This document shows, piece after piece, positions 27,846 to 36,175 of a stretch of 64,000 nt of DNA. The stretch spans positions 1-64,000 of the forward strand of contig NZ_JAUFPN010000143.1 of assembly GCF_030409335.1 (NCBI RefSeq), written 5' to 3'. The notes below the pieces were generated by a model. That model made no database searches and was not told the origin of the DNA. It saw nothing but the letters and a program-made list of their open reading frames with translations. The stretch is from Paeniroseomonas aquatica. Its GTDB lineage: Bacteria > Pseudomonadota > Alphaproteobacteria > Acetobacterales > Acetobacteraceae. The stretch's first letter is position 1; each line of letters starts with the position of its first letter. The translations under genes were made by a program, and so were the position numbers.

Positions 27846-28922
27846 TCAGGCATTGGCGCCGGCGAGCGCGGCGATCACCGCCTCGGTCACCTCCGCGGTT
27901 GTCGCGGTGCCGCCGAGGTCGGGCGGCAGGCCGGTGCCGCGGGCGGTGACCGCCTCGACCGCGGCCATGATGCGGGCGGCGGCGCGCGGCTCGCCCAGGT
28001 GGTCGAGCAGCATCGCCGCGGTCCAGAAGGACCCGAGCGGATTGGCGATGCCCTTGCCCGTGATGTCGAAGGCCGAGCCGTGGATCGGCTCGAACATCGA
28101 GGGGCGGCGGCGCTCGGGGTCGATGTTGCCGGTGGCGCCGATGCCGAGCGACCCGGCCAGCGCCGAGGCGAGGTCGGAGAGGATGTCGGCATGCAGGTTG
28201 GTGGCGACGACCGTGTCGATGCTGCCGGGCTTCATCACCATCCGCGCGGTCATGGCATCGACCAGCATCTTGTCGACGGTGAGCTCCGGGTAGTTCGCGG
28301 TGACGGAGGCGCAGACCTCGTCCCACATCACCATGCCGTGGCGCTGGGCGTTGGATTTCGTGACGACGGTCAGCAGCCTGCGCGGGCGGGACATGGCGAT
28401 CTCGCAGGCGTGGCGGCAGATCCGCTCGATGCCGGCGCGGGTGAAGACGGCGACATCCATGCCGACCTCGATCGGCAACCCGCGATGGGCGCGGCCGCCG
28501 ACGCCGGCATACTCGCCCTCGGAGTTCTCCCGCACGATGACCCAGTCGATCTGCCGCGCGAGCTCGTCGCGCAGCGGGCCCCTGATGCCCGGCAGCATGC
28601 GGGTCGGGCGGACGTTGGCGTATTGGTCGAAGCCCTGGCAGATCGCCAGGCGCAGCTCCCAGAGGGTGATGTGGTCGGGGATGTCGGGGGCGCCGACGGC
28701 GCCGAAGAAGATGGCGTCGCAGCCCTCGAGCTGCCTGAGGCCGTCGTCGGGCATCATCTTGCCGGAGGCGCGGTACATCGCGCTGCCCCAGTCGAAGTGC
28801 TGGAATTCGCAGGCGAAGCCGCCGTCGGCGGCGGCGGCGGCCTCGAGCACGCGGCAGCCGGCGGCGATGACCTCGGGGCCGATGCCGTCGCCGCCGATGG
28901 CGGCGATCTTCAGGTGGCGCAT
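27846..28922 (-). CDS. ttuC: Tartrate dehydrogenase/decarboxylase family protein (TtuC-like)
   Basis: NAD- and divalent metal-dependent beta-decarboxylating dehydrogenase of 358 residues, acting on tartrate, D-malate or a related hydroxyacid. It opens MRHLKIAAIGGDGIGPEVIAAG, has the substrate Arg block YANVRPTRMLPG, the VIVRENSEGEYAGVGG segment, metal-binding Asp in the VDAMTARMVMKPG and TNLHADILSDL blocks, and FEPIHGSAFDITGKGIANP. The length and the NSEGEYAG segment favour TtuC/DmlA over LeuB or Icd. A perfect hairpin lies 27 bases upstream of its start. No transporter for tartrate is next to it. Confidence 0.88.
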   Translation of the reverse strand: MRHLKIAAIGGDGIGPEVIAAGCRVLEAAAAADGGFACEFQHFDWGSAMYRASGKMMPDDGLRQLEGCDAIFFGAVGAPDIPDHITLWELRLAICQGFDQYANVRPTRMLPGIRGPLRDELARQIDWVIVRENSEGEYAGVGGRAHRGLPIEVGMDVAVFTRAGIERICRHACEIAMSRPRRLLTVVTKSNAQRHGMVMWDEVCASVTANYPELTVDKMLVDAMTARMVMKPGSIDTVVATNLHADILSDLASALAGSLGIGATGNIDPERRRPSMFEPIHGSAFDITGKGIANPLGSFWTAAMLLDHLGEPRAAARIMAAVEAVTARGTGLPPDLGGTATTAEVTEAVIAALAGANA

Positions 28923-28948
28923 GGCTTGGCTTTCCCCCGGCTCTTGGT

Positions 28949-28976
28949 CCTGGCCATGGCTTTAGCCATGGCCAGG
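28949..28976. terminator. Hairpin with a 13-bp perfect stem between the RTX gene and ttuC
   Basis: CCTGGCCATGGCT, two bases, then AGCCATGGCCAGG. It lies between the stop of the RTX gene (28990) and the start of ttuC (28922), both minus-strand. It may end RTX transcription or act in the ttuC leader. No T-run follows. Confidence 0.55.
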
Positions 28977-28989
28977 GGCCGGGGCAAGC

Positions 28990-29784
28990 TCAGCCCAGGA
29001 TGAAGTCCGAGGCGGCCAGCGCATGCGCGCCGAGCAGGGTGAAGCTGGCATTGCCATGGGCCGGCGGGGTCGGGGCGGTGAAGACCGGGGCGAAGATCTC
29101 GACCAGGGTATTGCCGTCTGCGACGGCGTAGCGGACCTGGAAGCTGGTCCCGTCGACGAAGGCCCCGGTGCCGAGGAAGACCGCGGCGGGCGGCGTCGAG
29201 AAATTGGCGAGGAAGGGGGTGAGGTCCAGCAGGTCCTCGGCGTGACGGAAGTCGGTGACCACGTCGCCCCTGGTGTCGAAGCTCGGCATCCGCGCGCGGG
29301 TGTCCATGGCGCCGAACTGGAAGATGTCGTGGCCGGTGCCGCCGGTCAGGGTATCGGCGCCGACGCCGCCATTCAGCAGGTCGTTGCCCTTGCCGCCGAT
29401 CAGGAGGTCGGCGCCGCCGCCGCCGTGGAGGCTGTCGTTGCCGGTGCCGCCATTGAGGGTATCGGCCAGGTCGCTGTCGCGGGCCTGGGCGGCGCGGATG
29501 GGGTTGTCGGCGGCGATGACGCCGTAGCCGAAGATCAGGTCGTCGCCGTCGCCACCGATGACGGAATCCGCGCCGTAGCCGGCATGGACGGTGTCGTTGC
29601 CGGTGCCGGCGTCGATGGTGTTGCCGTAGATCACCGGGCCGGGGCCGGGCTCGGGGAAGATCGGCGCATAGGGCCCGTTCAGGCCGTCCCCGTAGATCAG
29701 GTCATTGCCGGCGCCGGCGATGATGATGCTGTCGGCGATGTCGCCCAGCAGGACGTCGTTGCCGGCGGTGCCACGAATACGCAT
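28990..29784 (-). CDS. Small RTX-repeat (hemolysin-type calcium-binding) secreted protein
   Basis: A 264-residue protein beginning MRIRGTAGNDVLLGDIADS. It carries calcium-binding nonapeptide repeats (GGxGxDxUx): GTAGNDVLLG, GAGNDLIYG, GTGNDTVHA, GGDGDDLIF, GGTGNDSLHGGGGADLLIGG and GTGHDIFQF, followed by a serralysin-type C-terminal block (GDVVTDFRHAEDLLDLTPF). No signal peptide and no catalytic domain is visible, as expected for a type I-secreted protein with a C-terminal signal. No type I secretion ABC/MFP genes are nearby. The promoter region upstream is unusually AT-rich and contains a 30-bp palindrome. Confidence 0.85.
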   Translation of the reverse strand: MRIRGTAGNDVLLGDIADSIIIAGAGNDLIYGDGLNGPYAPIFPEPGPGPVIYGNTIDAGTGNDTVHAGYGADSVIGGDGDDLIFGYGVIAADNPIRAAQARDSDLADTLNGGTGNDSLHGGGGADLLIGGKGNDLLNGGVGADTLTGGTGHDIFQFGAMDTRARMPSFDTRGDVVTDFRHAEDLLDLTPFLANFSTPPAAVFLGTGAFVDGTSFQVRYAVADGNTLVEIFAPVFTAPTPPAHGNASFTLLGAHALAASDFILG

Positions 29785-29802
29785 GAGCTGGGATTCCCCT
29801 TC

Positions 29803-29835
29803 AAGGTGTGTTTTGTATACAAAAAACACCTTATA
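29803..29835 (-). promoter_or_regulatory. 30-bp palindrome overlapping a likely promoter of the RTX gene
   Basis: Positions 29803-29832 form a near-perfect dyad: left arm AAGGTGTGTTTTGTA, right arm TACAAAAAACACCTT, one mismatched pair. The centre TTGTATACAA resembles operators of GntR-type regulators. On the minus strand TATAAG (29830-29835) could be the -10 element, placing the transcript start inside the dyad, 20 to 50 bases before the ATG at 29784. A repressor site is the simplest reading. Confidence 0.6.
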
Positions 29836-29884
29836 GGCGAAATTCGGGCGAATGGCTACTGCACATGGTGGCGAATTGGCCGGC

Positions 29885-30604
29885 TCAGCGCCGGAAGCGG
29901 AGCGAGATGCCCTTGCTGCGCCAGCTCGCCTCGATCGCGTCGAGGTCCACCCAGCCGGAGGGATTGGCCCGGCGGGGCTGGTCGCGCAGCCCCGGCTCGC
30001 GGTCCCGGCGCCAGAGGCCGAGCAGGCGGCGCAGCTCGAGCAGGGGCTCGGCATGGTCGTCGACTCGGAGGTTGATATCGGGGAAGTCTTCCGTGGTGGT
30101 CAGCAGCAGGGCGGCGGACTGTCGGCCGCGCTTGTCGCCGCCGGCGGCATCCCCGGCGTCGAGCGCCGCGACCAGCCGTTCCGCCAGCGGCAGGTTGTCG
30201 CGGCTGACGAAGGCGGCGACGGTATCGGCCAGCACCGCCTCGCCGGCCAGCATGTTGCCGGCGACGGAGAAGCCGTGGCCGGTCCGGTCGCCGCACCACT
30301 CGACGCAGTTCTGCCCGGTCCAGGCGGCGGTGCGGCCGTGCCGGTCCACCGCATGCACCTGCCGGATGCCGCGGCCCTCGTCCCCGGCCAGGGCGCTCTC
30401 GATGGCGGCGGCGGGGGAGAGGCCGCGCGCCATCGCGTCCAGCACGGCGGGGCCGAGGTAGCGGTTGGTCATGGACTGGGTGGAGACGGCCCCGACGCCG
30501 GTTCGCACGAAGGGGCAGCTCGCGCCCACGGCGAAGGCGCAGGTGGCGACGGCGACCGCGAAGGCGCCCGTCCCGGGGTCATGCGCGACAATGGACCAGG
30601 TCAT
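29885..30604 (-). CDS. DUF1028 family protein
   Basis: A 239-residue protein of the DUF1028 family, which has an Ntn-hydrolase-like fold and is often found beside amino acid or peptide catabolic genes; no reaction is established. It opens MTWSIVAHDPGTGAFAVAVA, followed by CPFVRTGVGAVSTQS and LGPAVLDAMARGLSPAAAIES, all family hallmarks, then GRTAAWTGQNCVEWCGDRTG and FSVAGNMLAG. The C-terminal part (about 150-239) varies within the family. It is divergent from a Bug receptor gene with a 127-base gap, so the two may be coregulated. Confidence 0.9.
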   Translation of the reverse strand: MTWSIVAHDPGTGAFAVAVATCAFAVGASCPFVRTGVGAVSTQSMTNRYLGPAVLDAMARGLSPAAAIESALAGDEGRGIRQVHAVDRHGRTAAWTGQNCVEWCGDRTGHGFSVAGNMLAGEAVLADTVAAFVSRDNLPLAERLVAALDAGDAAGGDKRGRQSAALLLTTTEDFPDINLRVDDHAEPLLELRRLLGLWRRDREPGLRDQPRRANPSGWVDLDAIEASWRSKGISLRFRR

Positions 30605-30731
30605 GGGGTCTCCCTTACCGCCGCGGCGTCCGGCCGGGCGTTGCGCGGCCGCTGCCGGGCCGCCCGGCCATGGTTGCGCGCCCGGCGGCCCGGCGTCAGT
30701 TTGGGCGCGAAAAAGCCGGGAAGGAATCGCT

Positions 30732-31742
30732 ATGTTGGCAGCAGCGCAGTATCGGGGCGTCGGCCGCCGCGCCGTCCTGGGCGGGGTGGCCGCCCTGGCG
30801 GCGCCGGGGCTGGCGCGCGCCCAGGGCCAGGCCTGGCCGGACCGGCCGGTGCGGCTGGTGGTGCCCTTCGGCGCCGGCGGGGCGATCGATACCCTCTCCC
30901 GCACCGTGGCCAATGCCTTCCCCGCGCTGGCCAATGGCCAGACCCTGGTGGTCGAGAACCGCGGCGGCGCCGGCGGCACCATCGCCGGGGCGGTGGTCGC
31001 CCAGGCGAAGCCGGATGGCGCGACGCTGATGATGGCCGACCTCGGCGCCAATGCCATCGGCAAGGAATTGCAGCCGAGCCTCGCCTACGACCCGATGCGG
31101 GCCTTCGCCCCGGTCTGCCACCTGGTGAACCTGCCGCTGGTGGTGGTGGTGCCGGCGGCGCTGCCGGTGACGGATCTCGCCGGGCTGATCGCCATGGCCC
31201 GCCGCCAGGGCGACATGGTCTATGCGCATCCGGGCATCGGCTATTCCGGGCATCTGGCGCAGGAGCTGATGCTGCAGCGGACCGGGGTGAAGATGACCCC
31301 GGTGCCCTACCGCAGCGGCGCCGAGGTGGTGCGCAGCCTGCTGGCGAACGAGACCCAGAGCTGCATCATCACCATCTCGACCAGCCTGCCCTTCATCCGC
31401 GAGGGCAAGGTGCGGGCGCTGGCGGTCGCCGGAAGCCGCCGCGTGGCGCTGCTGCCGGATGTGCCGACGGTGGCGGAGGCGATGCCCGAGGCGCTCGGCG
31501 GCTTCGAGGCGAATGTCTGGCACGGCATCCTGGCCCCCGCCGGCCTGCCGCCCGAGCTGGCCGCGGCGGCGGCCCGCATCTTCAACGCGGTGCTGCAGCA
31601 GCCGGAGGTGCGGCGGGTGATCGAGCAGACCCAGGCGGGCGAGGTGGTCGGCGGCACGCCCGAGCAATTCGCCGCCTTCATCGCCGCCGAGCATGCCCGC
31701 TGGGCGCCGCTGATCCGCTCCGCCGGCATCCGGACGGAGTGA
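30732..31742 (+). CDS. Bug/TctC-type tripartite tricarboxylate transporter substrate-binding protein
   Basis: Periplasmic receptor of 336 residues for a carboxylate or similar solute. A twin-arginine-like signal (VGRRAVLGGVAALAAPGLARA) is followed by WPDRPVRLVVPFGAGGAIDTLSR, the family signature with the ligand-binding loop. Later come VVENRGGAGGTIAG, PDGATLMMADLG and VPYRSGAEVVRSLLANET. AAGGA sits six bases before the ATG. The NUDIX gene follows after 5 bases. No TctA or TctB membrane subunit is present, typical of the expanded orphan Bug family. Confidence 0.94.
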   Translation: MLAAAQYRGVGRRAVLGGVAALAAPGLARAQGQAWPDRPVRLVVPFGAGGAIDTLSRTVANAFPALANGQTLVVENRGGAGGTIAGAVVAQAKPDGATLMMADLGANAIGKELQPSLAYDPMRAFAPVCHLVNLPLVVVVPAALPVTDLAGLIAMARRQGDMVYAHPGIGYSGHLAQELMLQRTGVKMTPVPYRSGAEVVRSLLANETQSCIITISTSLPFIREGKVRALAVAGSRRVALLPDVPTVAEAMPEALGGFEANVWHGILAPAGLPPELAAAAARIFNAVLQQPEVRRVIEQTQAGEVVGGTPEQFAAFIAAEHARWAPLIRSAGIRTE

Positions 31743-31747
31743 GCGCG

Positions 31748-32533
31748 ATGAGCGACGCGCAGCCGGCCACCCCGCGCCCGGCCTCGACCGTGCTGCTGCT
31801 GCGCGACGCGCCGGCGGGGCCCGAGATCTTCATGGTGGTGCGGCACCGCGCCATCGAATTCGCCGCCGGCGCGCTGGTCTTCCCCGGCGGGCGGGTGGAG
31901 CCGGCGGATGCCGAGATCGCCGCCGGGCTGGCGGGGGCTGCGGATCCGCTCGGCGCCTTCCGGGTGGCCGCGGTGCGGGAGACCTTCGAGGAATGCGGCC
32001 TGCTGCTGGCCCGCACCCTCGGCGGCGTGCCGCTCGACCCGGCCCAGGGCGCCGCGGTGGGGGCGGCGCACCGCGAGGCGCTGAACGCCGGGGCGCGCGG
32101 CTTCGCGGCGCTGCTGCAGGCGGAGGGGCTGGTACCCGACGTCGGCGCGCTGGTGCCCTTCGCCCATTGGGTCACGCCCGCCGACCTGCCGAAGCGCTTC
32201 GACACCCGCTTCTTCCTGGCCCCGGCGCCGATGGGCCATGCCGCCGCGCATGACGGGCGGGAGGCGGTGGACAGCATCTGGATCCCGCCGGCCCAGGCGC
32301 TGGCGGAGGCGGATGCCGGCCAGCACACCCTGCTGTTCCCGACCCGCATGAACCTCGCCCGGCTGGCCGGCGCGGCGGATGTGGCGGCGGCCATGGCGAC
32401 CGCGGCCGCCCGGCCGGTGGTGACGGTGCAGCCCAGCATCGAGACGGATGCCGAGGGGCGGAAGGTGCTGCGGATTCCGCTTGAGGCCGGCTACGGCGGG
32501 CCGCTGTTCCCGGCGGGCACCCGGGCGATGTGA
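31748..32533 (+). CDS. NUDIX hydrolase
   Basis: A 261-residue NUDIX-domain protein hydrolysing a nucleoside-diphosphate-linked compound; length and layout resemble the NUDT19-like group. The fold opens ASTVLLLRDAPAGPEIFMVVRH, then AAGALVFPGGRVEPAD, and the Nudix box continues after an insertion with RETFEECGLLL, so the box is split compared with the standard 23-residue motif. The segment FDTRFFLAPAP is typical of the group. CoA derivatives are a common substrate there, an inference only. The start is 5 bases after the Bug receptor gene stop, so it is probably cotranscribed. Confidence 0.88.
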   Translation: MSDAQPATPRPASTVLLLRDAPAGPEIFMVVRHRAIEFAAGALVFPGGRVEPADAEIAAGLAGAADPLGAFRVAAVRETFEECGLLLARTLGGVPLDPAQGAAVGAAHREALNAGARGFAALLQAEGLVPDVGALVPFAHWVTPADLPKRFDTRFFLAPAPMGHAAAHDGREAVDSIWIPPAQALAEADAGQHTLLFPTRMNLARLAGAADVAAAMATAAARPVVTVQPSIETDAEGRKVLRIPLEAGYGGPLFPAGTRAM

Positions 32534-32652
32534 GGCATCGCTGCCGGATCGGATCGTATGCAATTTCATGGTCGACCGACCTCCGTTCCCCATGCCAGCC
32601 TCGGTTGCCGGGTGGAATGGCCGGATCAACTGTCCGGTGTGGGGGCCGTCAC

Positions 32653-34512
32653 ATGGAACTGGATATCCTGCTGCGCGGGCAGTCGAATGCGTATCTGCTC
32701 GTCGGCGATGAATTCGGCGGGGCGGGGGCCGCGGCGCTGGTGTCGGAGGTGCAGCGGCTGCTCGGCTTCGACGGCGGCACCGACACCATCCGGCTGACGG
32801 CGGATTGGTACACGCCGGGCTCCCGGACCATCTACGGCGGCACCGCCTTCATCGGCGACTGGGTGCAGCGCGGCGGCGACGGCGCCTGGCAGCCACTGTC
32901 GCACGAGCAGGACCTGCTGGCCTACATCGCCGGGCATCCGCATCCGCAGGCGACCGAGACCGCGGTGGTCTGGCTGCACAGCGAATACGACAGCCTGAAC
33001 GCCGGGCTCGGCACCGCCGAGTGGCAGAGCGCGGTCCGCACCGATGCCGAATGGACCCGCGCGGCCCTGGGCAAGGACGTGGCGCATTCGCCCTATGTCT
33101 TCGTCAGCGCCATCCCCTTCTCCGGCGCCGACGACCGGGCGACCCAGGCGATCCGGGCGGGGATGGAGGGGCTCAGCGCCGACCCGGCCTTCCATGCCCG
33201 GGTCGGGGCGCGGGCCGCCGACATCGACATGAGCTTCAAGTTTCCCAGCGAATCGGACAACGGCCAGGCCTATGGCAATGCCCATATGTCCGCGGCGGAT
33301 ACGGTGCAGACCGCGCTGCGGCTGGCCCGCTCGGTCGCCGAGGAATGGGCCGACTACGCCCGGCCGGGCTCGCCGGTGGCGCAGGCCGGCGGCCGGCTCG
33401 ACGATGCCGGGCCGGAGGTGACCGGGGCGCGGATGGCGGCGGCGGATACGCTGCTGGTGACGGTGCTGCAGGACCAGGCGGGCGGCTTCGGGACGCTGGA
33501 TGCGGCAGCCGCCCGGGGGCTCGGCTGGAGCGTGCGCAGTGCTGCCGGCAGCCTCGCCGCCGACCATGCCGAGGTGGTCTCGGCCGATACCCTGCTGCTG
33601 CATTTCGGCGCCGCGGTGCCGGCGGACGGGCTGCTGTTCTACGGCTATGGCCATGACCGGATCGCCTGGTTCGACCAGCCGGGCGAGGGCCATGCGATCT
33701 ACGACGACCAGGGCCTGCCGGTCTGGACCCCGGCGTCCGGGGTGGCGACCGGCGGCGGGGCCGCGCCGGGGACGCCGGTGCGGATCACGGTCGGCAGCGG
33801 CTCGGACAGCCTGATGCTGCGGATCTCCCAGGATGCCTACCAGGGCGATGCGCACTACACGGTCGGCGTCGACGGCGTGCGGATCGGCGGCGTGCTCAGC
33901 GCCCATGCGGCCCATGGCAGCGGCGCCGCCGACCAGGTGACGCTGCGGGGCGACTGGGGCCCTGGCCAGCACCAGGCGGTGGTGACCTTCCTGAACGATG
34001 CCTATGACGGCCCGGGCGCCGACCGCAACCTGCATGTCGAGGGCGCCCGCTACGACGGCGCCGAACTGGGCGGCGCGGCGCGGGAGCTGCTGTCGAGCGG
34101 CACCGCGGCGATCGGCTTCACCGACGCCACGGCGCTGCCCGGCGGGGCGGCGACCACCGTCGGCGCCGGCGCGGACAGCCTGGTGCTGCGGATCGCGCAG
34201 GATGCCTATCTCGGCGATGCGCAGTACACCGTCGCGGTCGATGGCGTGCAGCTCGGCGGCACCCAGACGGCGCGGGCGCCGCACGGCGCCGGGCAGGCCG
34301 ATGCCGTCACCCTGCACGGCGACTGGTCGCCCGGCGGGCACAGCGTCGCGGTCAGCTTCCTGAACGATGCCTGGGACGGCGGCGGCAACGACCGCAACCT
34401 CTACGTCGAGGGCGCCAGCTACGACGGCACGCCGCTCGACGGGGCGGCGCAGGCGCTGCTGTCGGCGGGCACGGCGCGCTTCGGCTTCACCGACGCCGGC
34501 CCGATCGGCTGA
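32653..34512 (+). CDS. GQSN-type SGNH hydrolase-like protein with two CBM60-like modules
   Basis: A 619-residue protein. It starts MELDILLRGQSNAYL, where GQSN (S11) matches the nucleophile block of sialate O-acetylesterase/SGNH enzymes; WLHSEYDSLN and YGNAHMSAADT could supply the remaining catalytic residues. A middle all-beta region (about 235-365) follows. Two repeats of about 115 residues (about 375-490 and 500-615) share DSL(M/V)LRI-(S/A)-QDAY and VDGV, DW-P-G and FLNDA, and drNL-VEGA-YDG, fitting calcium-dependent xylan-binding CBM60-like modules. There is no signal peptide. The start is the ATG at 32653. A deacetylase acting on polysaccharide is plausible. Confidence 0.75.
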   Translation: MELDILLRGQSNAYLLVGDEFGGAGAAALVSEVQRLLGFDGGTDTIRLTADWYTPGSRTIYGGTAFIGDWVQRGGDGAWQPLSHEQDLLAYIAGHPHPQATETAVVWLHSEYDSLNAGLGTAEWQSAVRTDAEWTRAALGKDVAHSPYVFVSAIPFSGADDRATQAIRAGMEGLSADPAFHARVGARAADIDMSFKFPSESDNGQAYGNAHMSAADTVQTALRLARSVAEEWADYARPGSPVAQAGGRLDDAGPEVTGARMAAADTLLVTVLQDQAGGFGTLDAAAARGLGWSVRSAAGSLAADHAEVVSADTLLLHFGAAVPADGLLFYGYGHDRIAWFDQPGEGHAIYDDQGLPVWTPASGVATGGGAAPGTPVRITVGSGSDSLMLRISQDAYQGDAHYTVGVDGVRIGGVLSAHAAHGSGAADQVTLRGDWGPGQHQAVVTFLNDAYDGPGADRNLHVEGARYDGAELGGAARELLSSGTAAIGFTDATALPGGAATTVGAGADSLVLRIAQDAYLGDAQYTVAVDGVQLGGTQTARAPHGAGQADAVTLHGDWSPGGHSVAVSFLNDAWDGGGNDRNLYVEGASYDGTPLDGAAQALLSAGTARFGFTDAGPIG

Positions 34513-34516
34513 GCCG

Positions 34517-34542
34517 CGGGGGGAGCAGCGATGCTCCCCCCG
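34517..34542. terminator. Strong bidirectional hairpin terminator
   Basis: An 11-bp perfect stem (CGGGGGGAGCA with TGCTCCCCCCG) around a GCGA tetraloop, placed exactly between convergent genes ending at 34512 and 34549. A GNRA loop gives extra stability. There is no T-run, common in GC-rich alphaproteobacteria. Confidence 0.75.
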
Positions 34543-34548
34543 GACCTG

Positions 34549-35274
34549 CTACAGCCCGAGCTGGTGGGCGAGGTCCTGGAAGTCGCGGGCGACGACGTCC
34601 CAGGGGTCCTCGGCGCGGGTGTCGGTCTTCTGCCCCGGGCCATGCTCGCCCGGGCGCAGCACGAAGGCGGTGGCGAGGCCGGCGGCACGCGCCGCCCGCA
34701 GGTCGCCGTTGTGGGCGGCGACCAGGCAGAGCTCATCGGGGCGGATGCCCAGCACCTCGGCGGTGCGGAGATAGGCTTGGGGGTCCGGCTTGTAGGCCTG
34801 GGCCACCTCGGCGCCGAGGATGGCGTCCCACGGCAGGCCGGCGCGCTTGGCCATGTTCAGCAGCAGCGCGATGTTGCCGTTCGAGAGCGGCGCCAGGATG
34901 TACTTCCGCCGCAGCCGGGTGAGGCCGGCGACGGCCTCGGGCCAGGGGTCGAGCCGGTGCCAGGCGCGGTTGAGGTCGTCGAGCGCCGCCTCCCCGACCG
35001 TCGCGGGGTCCATGCCGTTGTCCTGCAGCACCGCCTCCAGGTTCTCCCGGTGCAGCACGTCGAGCCGGGTGAAGGGGCGGCGGCCGGAGCGGCATTCCTC
35101 CATGCCGGGCTGGTAGCGCTTCCGCCAGGCATCGGCGAAGGCGCGGGGGTCGAGGTCGCCGCGGCCGTGCCTGGCCAGGAAGGGCGCGGCCTCGCGCGCC
35201 ACGCCCTCGCGCCAGTCGACGACGGTGCCGAAGACGTCGAAGACGAGGGCCTTGACGCCCGGGAAGCCGGTCAC
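34549..35274 (-). CDS. Haloacid dehalogenase type II family hydrolase
   Basis: A 241-residue HAD-superfamily protein of the L-2-haloacid dehalogenase type. Motif I is KALVFDVFGTVVDWREG with the nucleophile Asp, motif II PLSNGNIALLLNMAK, motif III Lys in AQAYKPDPQAYL, and the acidic motif LVAAHNGDLRAA has Asn where many have Asp. The GTG at 35274 overlaps the stop of the upstream gene (GTGA), giving a coupled start; an ATG 12 codons earlier lies within that gene. Some family members act on phosphate esters, so the substrate is unsure. It ends the three-gene Bug, lyase, HAD unit. Confidence 0.86.
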   Translation of the reverse strand: MTGFPGVKALVFDVFGTVVDWREGVAREAAPFLARHGRGDLDPRAFADAWRKRYQPGMEECRSGRRPFTRLDVLHRENLEAVLQDNGMDPATVGEAALDDLNRAWHRLDPWPEAVAGLTRLRRKYILAPLSNGNIALLLNMAKRAGLPWDAILGAEVAQAYKPDPQAYLRTAEVLGIRPDELCLVAAHNGDLRAARAAGLATAFVLRPGEHGPGQKTDTRAEDPWDVVARDFQDLAHQLGL

Positions 35275-36161
35275 CGCTTCTCCTCCGCCAAGGGGGAAAT
35301 TTGCGCCCATTTCTTGTCGAAGTCCCAGACCTCGGGGAAGCCCATCAGCTCGCAGATGCGGCCGAAGCCGTAGCTCTCGCTGGCCGGCAGGCCGTTGCTG
35401 TCGCCGTGCTGCTTCAGGTGGGAGAAGGCGCGCTCGAGCGCGGCGGCGACGCTGAGGAAGCCGACCGCGGGGTAGATGGCGATGGCGTAGCCGATCTCGG
35501 CCAGCCGCGCGGCGGGCAGGATGGGGGTGCGGCCGCCTTCCACCATGTTGGCGAGCAGCGGCTTGTCGATCGACCTGCCGATGGCCTGCATCTCGGCCTC
35601 GCTCTCGGGGCTCTCGATGAAGACCACGTCGGCGCCGGCATCGGCGAACATGCGGCCGCGGCGGATCGCCTCATCGAGGCCGAGGGTGGTGCGGGCATCG
35701 GTGCGGGCGACGATGAGGAAATTGGGGTCCCGCCGAGCCTCCACGGCGACCTTGATCTTCAGGCACATCTCCTCGGCCGGGATCACCTTGCGGCCGGGCG
35801 TGTGGCCGCATTTCTTCGGCATTTCCTGGTCCTCGAGCTGGATGCCTGTCACGCCGCCGGCCTCGTAGCCCATGACGGTGTGGCGGACGTTCAGCAGCCC
35901 GCCGTAGCCGGTATCGGCATCGGCGATCACGGGGGTCTTGCAGCCGCGGGCGAAGGTGGAGACCCGGCCGACCATGTCGGTGTAGGTGGCGATGCCGGCG
36001 TCCGCCACGCCGAGATGCGAGGCGACCGTGCCGAAGCCGGTGACGTAGAGGCTGGTGAAGCCCATGCCGTCCGCGACCTTGGCGGAGATCATGTCGAAGA
36101 TGCCGGGGGCGACGATGAAGCGGCGCTCGGCGAAGGCGGATTTCAGGCTGGGATGGGCCAT
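35271..36161 (-). CDS. Isocitrate lyase/PEP mutase superfamily protein
   Basis: A 296-residue beta-barrel enzyme with C-C or C-P lyase chemistry. It opens FIVAPGIFDMISAKVADGMGF, has the metal-binding VIADADTGYGG, the swivelling-loop QLEDQEMPKKCGH, and IVARTDART. The KKCGH loop matches isocitrate lyase and 2-methylisocitrate lyase-like proteins, but length suits oxaloacetate decarboxylase, dimethylmalate lyase or carboxyphosphonate mutase-like members. It sits between a Bug receptor (14-base gap upstream) and a HAD hydrolase (4-base overlap), suggesting a pathway for an imported di- or hydroxyacid. The reaction is not assignable without a tree. Confidence 0.88.
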   Translation of the reverse strand: MAHPSLKSAFAERRFIVAPGIFDMISAKVADGMGFTSLYVTGFGTVASHLGVADAGIATYTDMVGRVSTFARGCKTPVIADADTGYGGLLNVRHTVMGYEAGGVTGIQLEDQEMPKKCGHTPGRKVIPAEEMCLKIKVAVEARRDPNFLIVARTDARTTLGLDEAIRRGRMFADAGADVVFIESPESEAEMQAIGRSIDKPLLANMVEGGRTPILPAARLAEIGYAIAIYPAVGFLSVAAALERAFSHLKQHGDSNGLPASESYGFGRICELMGFPEVWDFDKKWAQISPLAEEKR

Positions 36162-36175
36162 CGGTGGTGGTGCTC

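Noticed and set aside
28990-29784. RTX protein as a serralysin-type protease
   Set aside because: No HExxH zinc motif or protease domain occurs before the repeats.
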